Source: Nocardioidaceae bacterium
GTDB taxonomy: Bacteria > Actinomycetota > Actinomycetes > Propionibacteriales > Nocardioidaceae
Direction: 5' to 3'
DNA length: 13,441 bases
Assembly (NCBI GenBank): GCA_013698435.1
Contig: JACCVA010000103.1
Coordinates: forward strand, 1 to 13,441
Shown here: positions 13,285-13,441 of the stretch, piece by piece
Position numbering within the stretch: position 1 is the stretch's first letter
How the letters are laid out: each line of letters opens with the position of its first letter
The notes under the pieces: generated by a model
The model's database searches: none
What the model saw: the letters and a program-made list of their open reading frames with translations, nothing else
What the model was told of the DNA's origin: nothing
Position numbers and translations under genes: made by a program

Positions 13285-13441
13285 ATGACGAGTTCCACAC
13301 TGTTGACGGTGGGACAAGTAGCCCAGCGAAGTGGAGTCACCGTCTCAGCCTTGCCTTACCACGAACGACAAGGCCTCATCTCCAGCACCCGCAACGCGAG
13401 CAACCAGCACAGCAATGAGCGCGCAAGCTACGACCCCTGGC
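13285..13441 (+). CDS. SoxR-like MerR-family transcriptional regulator (5' part, cut by window end)
   Basis: About 52 residues are visible. The N-terminal MerR helix-turn-helix reads LTVGQVAQRSGVTVSAL (6-22), then ERQGLISSTRNASNQ (26-40), and the STR...NQ wing is characteristic of SoxR. Two highly conserved places are altered: the usual L-(R/H)-(F/Y)-Y is LPYH, and NQRRY is NQHSN, after which the reading SYDPW departs from the family pattern (adding one T near 13426 would restore SLRPLA). The gene may therefore be damaged, or this end of the sequence may be error-prone. The C-terminal iron-sulfur cysteines that would prove SoxR lie outside the window. The start ATG has only a weak ribosome binding site. 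Divergent placement and the palindrome make it the likely regulator of the neighbouring oxidoreductase. Confidence 0.65.
   Translation, partial: MTSSTLLTVGQVAQRSGVTVSALPYHERQGLISSTRNASNQHSNERASYDPW

Noticed and set aside
13224..13418. 64-codon plus-strand open frame overlapping the SoxR-like start
   Set aside because: It runs through the promoter and operator and is out of frame with the MerR helix-turn-helix reading, which is clearly the real one.

Overview
The window looks like chromosomal DNA of a high-GC actinobacterium. The G/C-ended codons, frequent GTG starts, protein sequence styles and a split-barrel F420/FMN-type oxidoreductase fit a Nocardioides-like member of Propionibacteriales; that placement is inference. 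No rRNA, tRNA, CRISPR array or intact mobile element was seen.

Positions 16-11679 hold a compact, apparently self-sufficient cluster for glycolate/glyoxylate catabolism in two divergent arms. The minus-strand arm, read from its promoter, is hyi (hydroxypyruvate isomerase), glxR (tartronate semialdehyde reductase) and gcl (glyoxylate carboligase). The plus-strand arm is an IclR-type regulator, glcD, glcE, glcF (three-subunit glycolate oxidase), an LctP-family glycolate/lactate permease and a glycerate kinase. Expected flow: glycolate uptake by the permease, oxidation to glyoxylate by GlcDEF, condensation of two glyoxylates to tartronate semialdehyde plus CO2 by Gcl, reduction to glycerate by GlxR (Hyi links hydroxypyruvate to the same pool), and phosphorylation to 2-phosphoglycerate by the kinase. 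No malate synthase and no allantoin genes are present.

Regulation is partly readable. The 122-bp hyi/iclR gap carries two copies of a 17-bp imperfect dyad (CTTCC-N7-GGAAG type, 14 of 17 identical, opposite orientation). A weaker third copy lies just before glcD. All are candidate operators for the IclR protein. A perfect 18-bp palindrome sits between hyi and glxR. The permease N-terminus shows an apparent one-base frameshift: the good ribosome binding site and ATG are out of frame with the long open frame.

Positions 11680-12323 look like a rearrangement scar. They hold a start-less internal piece of an MFS transporter, a 21-codon ORF behind a near-perfect Shine-Dalgarno sequence, and the broken end of a minus-strand NADP-dependent quinone oxidoreductase/alcohol dehydrogenase-like gene whose last 24 residues seem to come from something else. 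To its right (12812-13441) lie a split-barrel (PPOX-class) oxidoreductase and, divergently, the start of a SoxR-like MerR regulator cut by the window edge. Between these two is a SoxR-box-like palindrome inside a 19-bp promoter spacer, which suggests a redox-responsive module.
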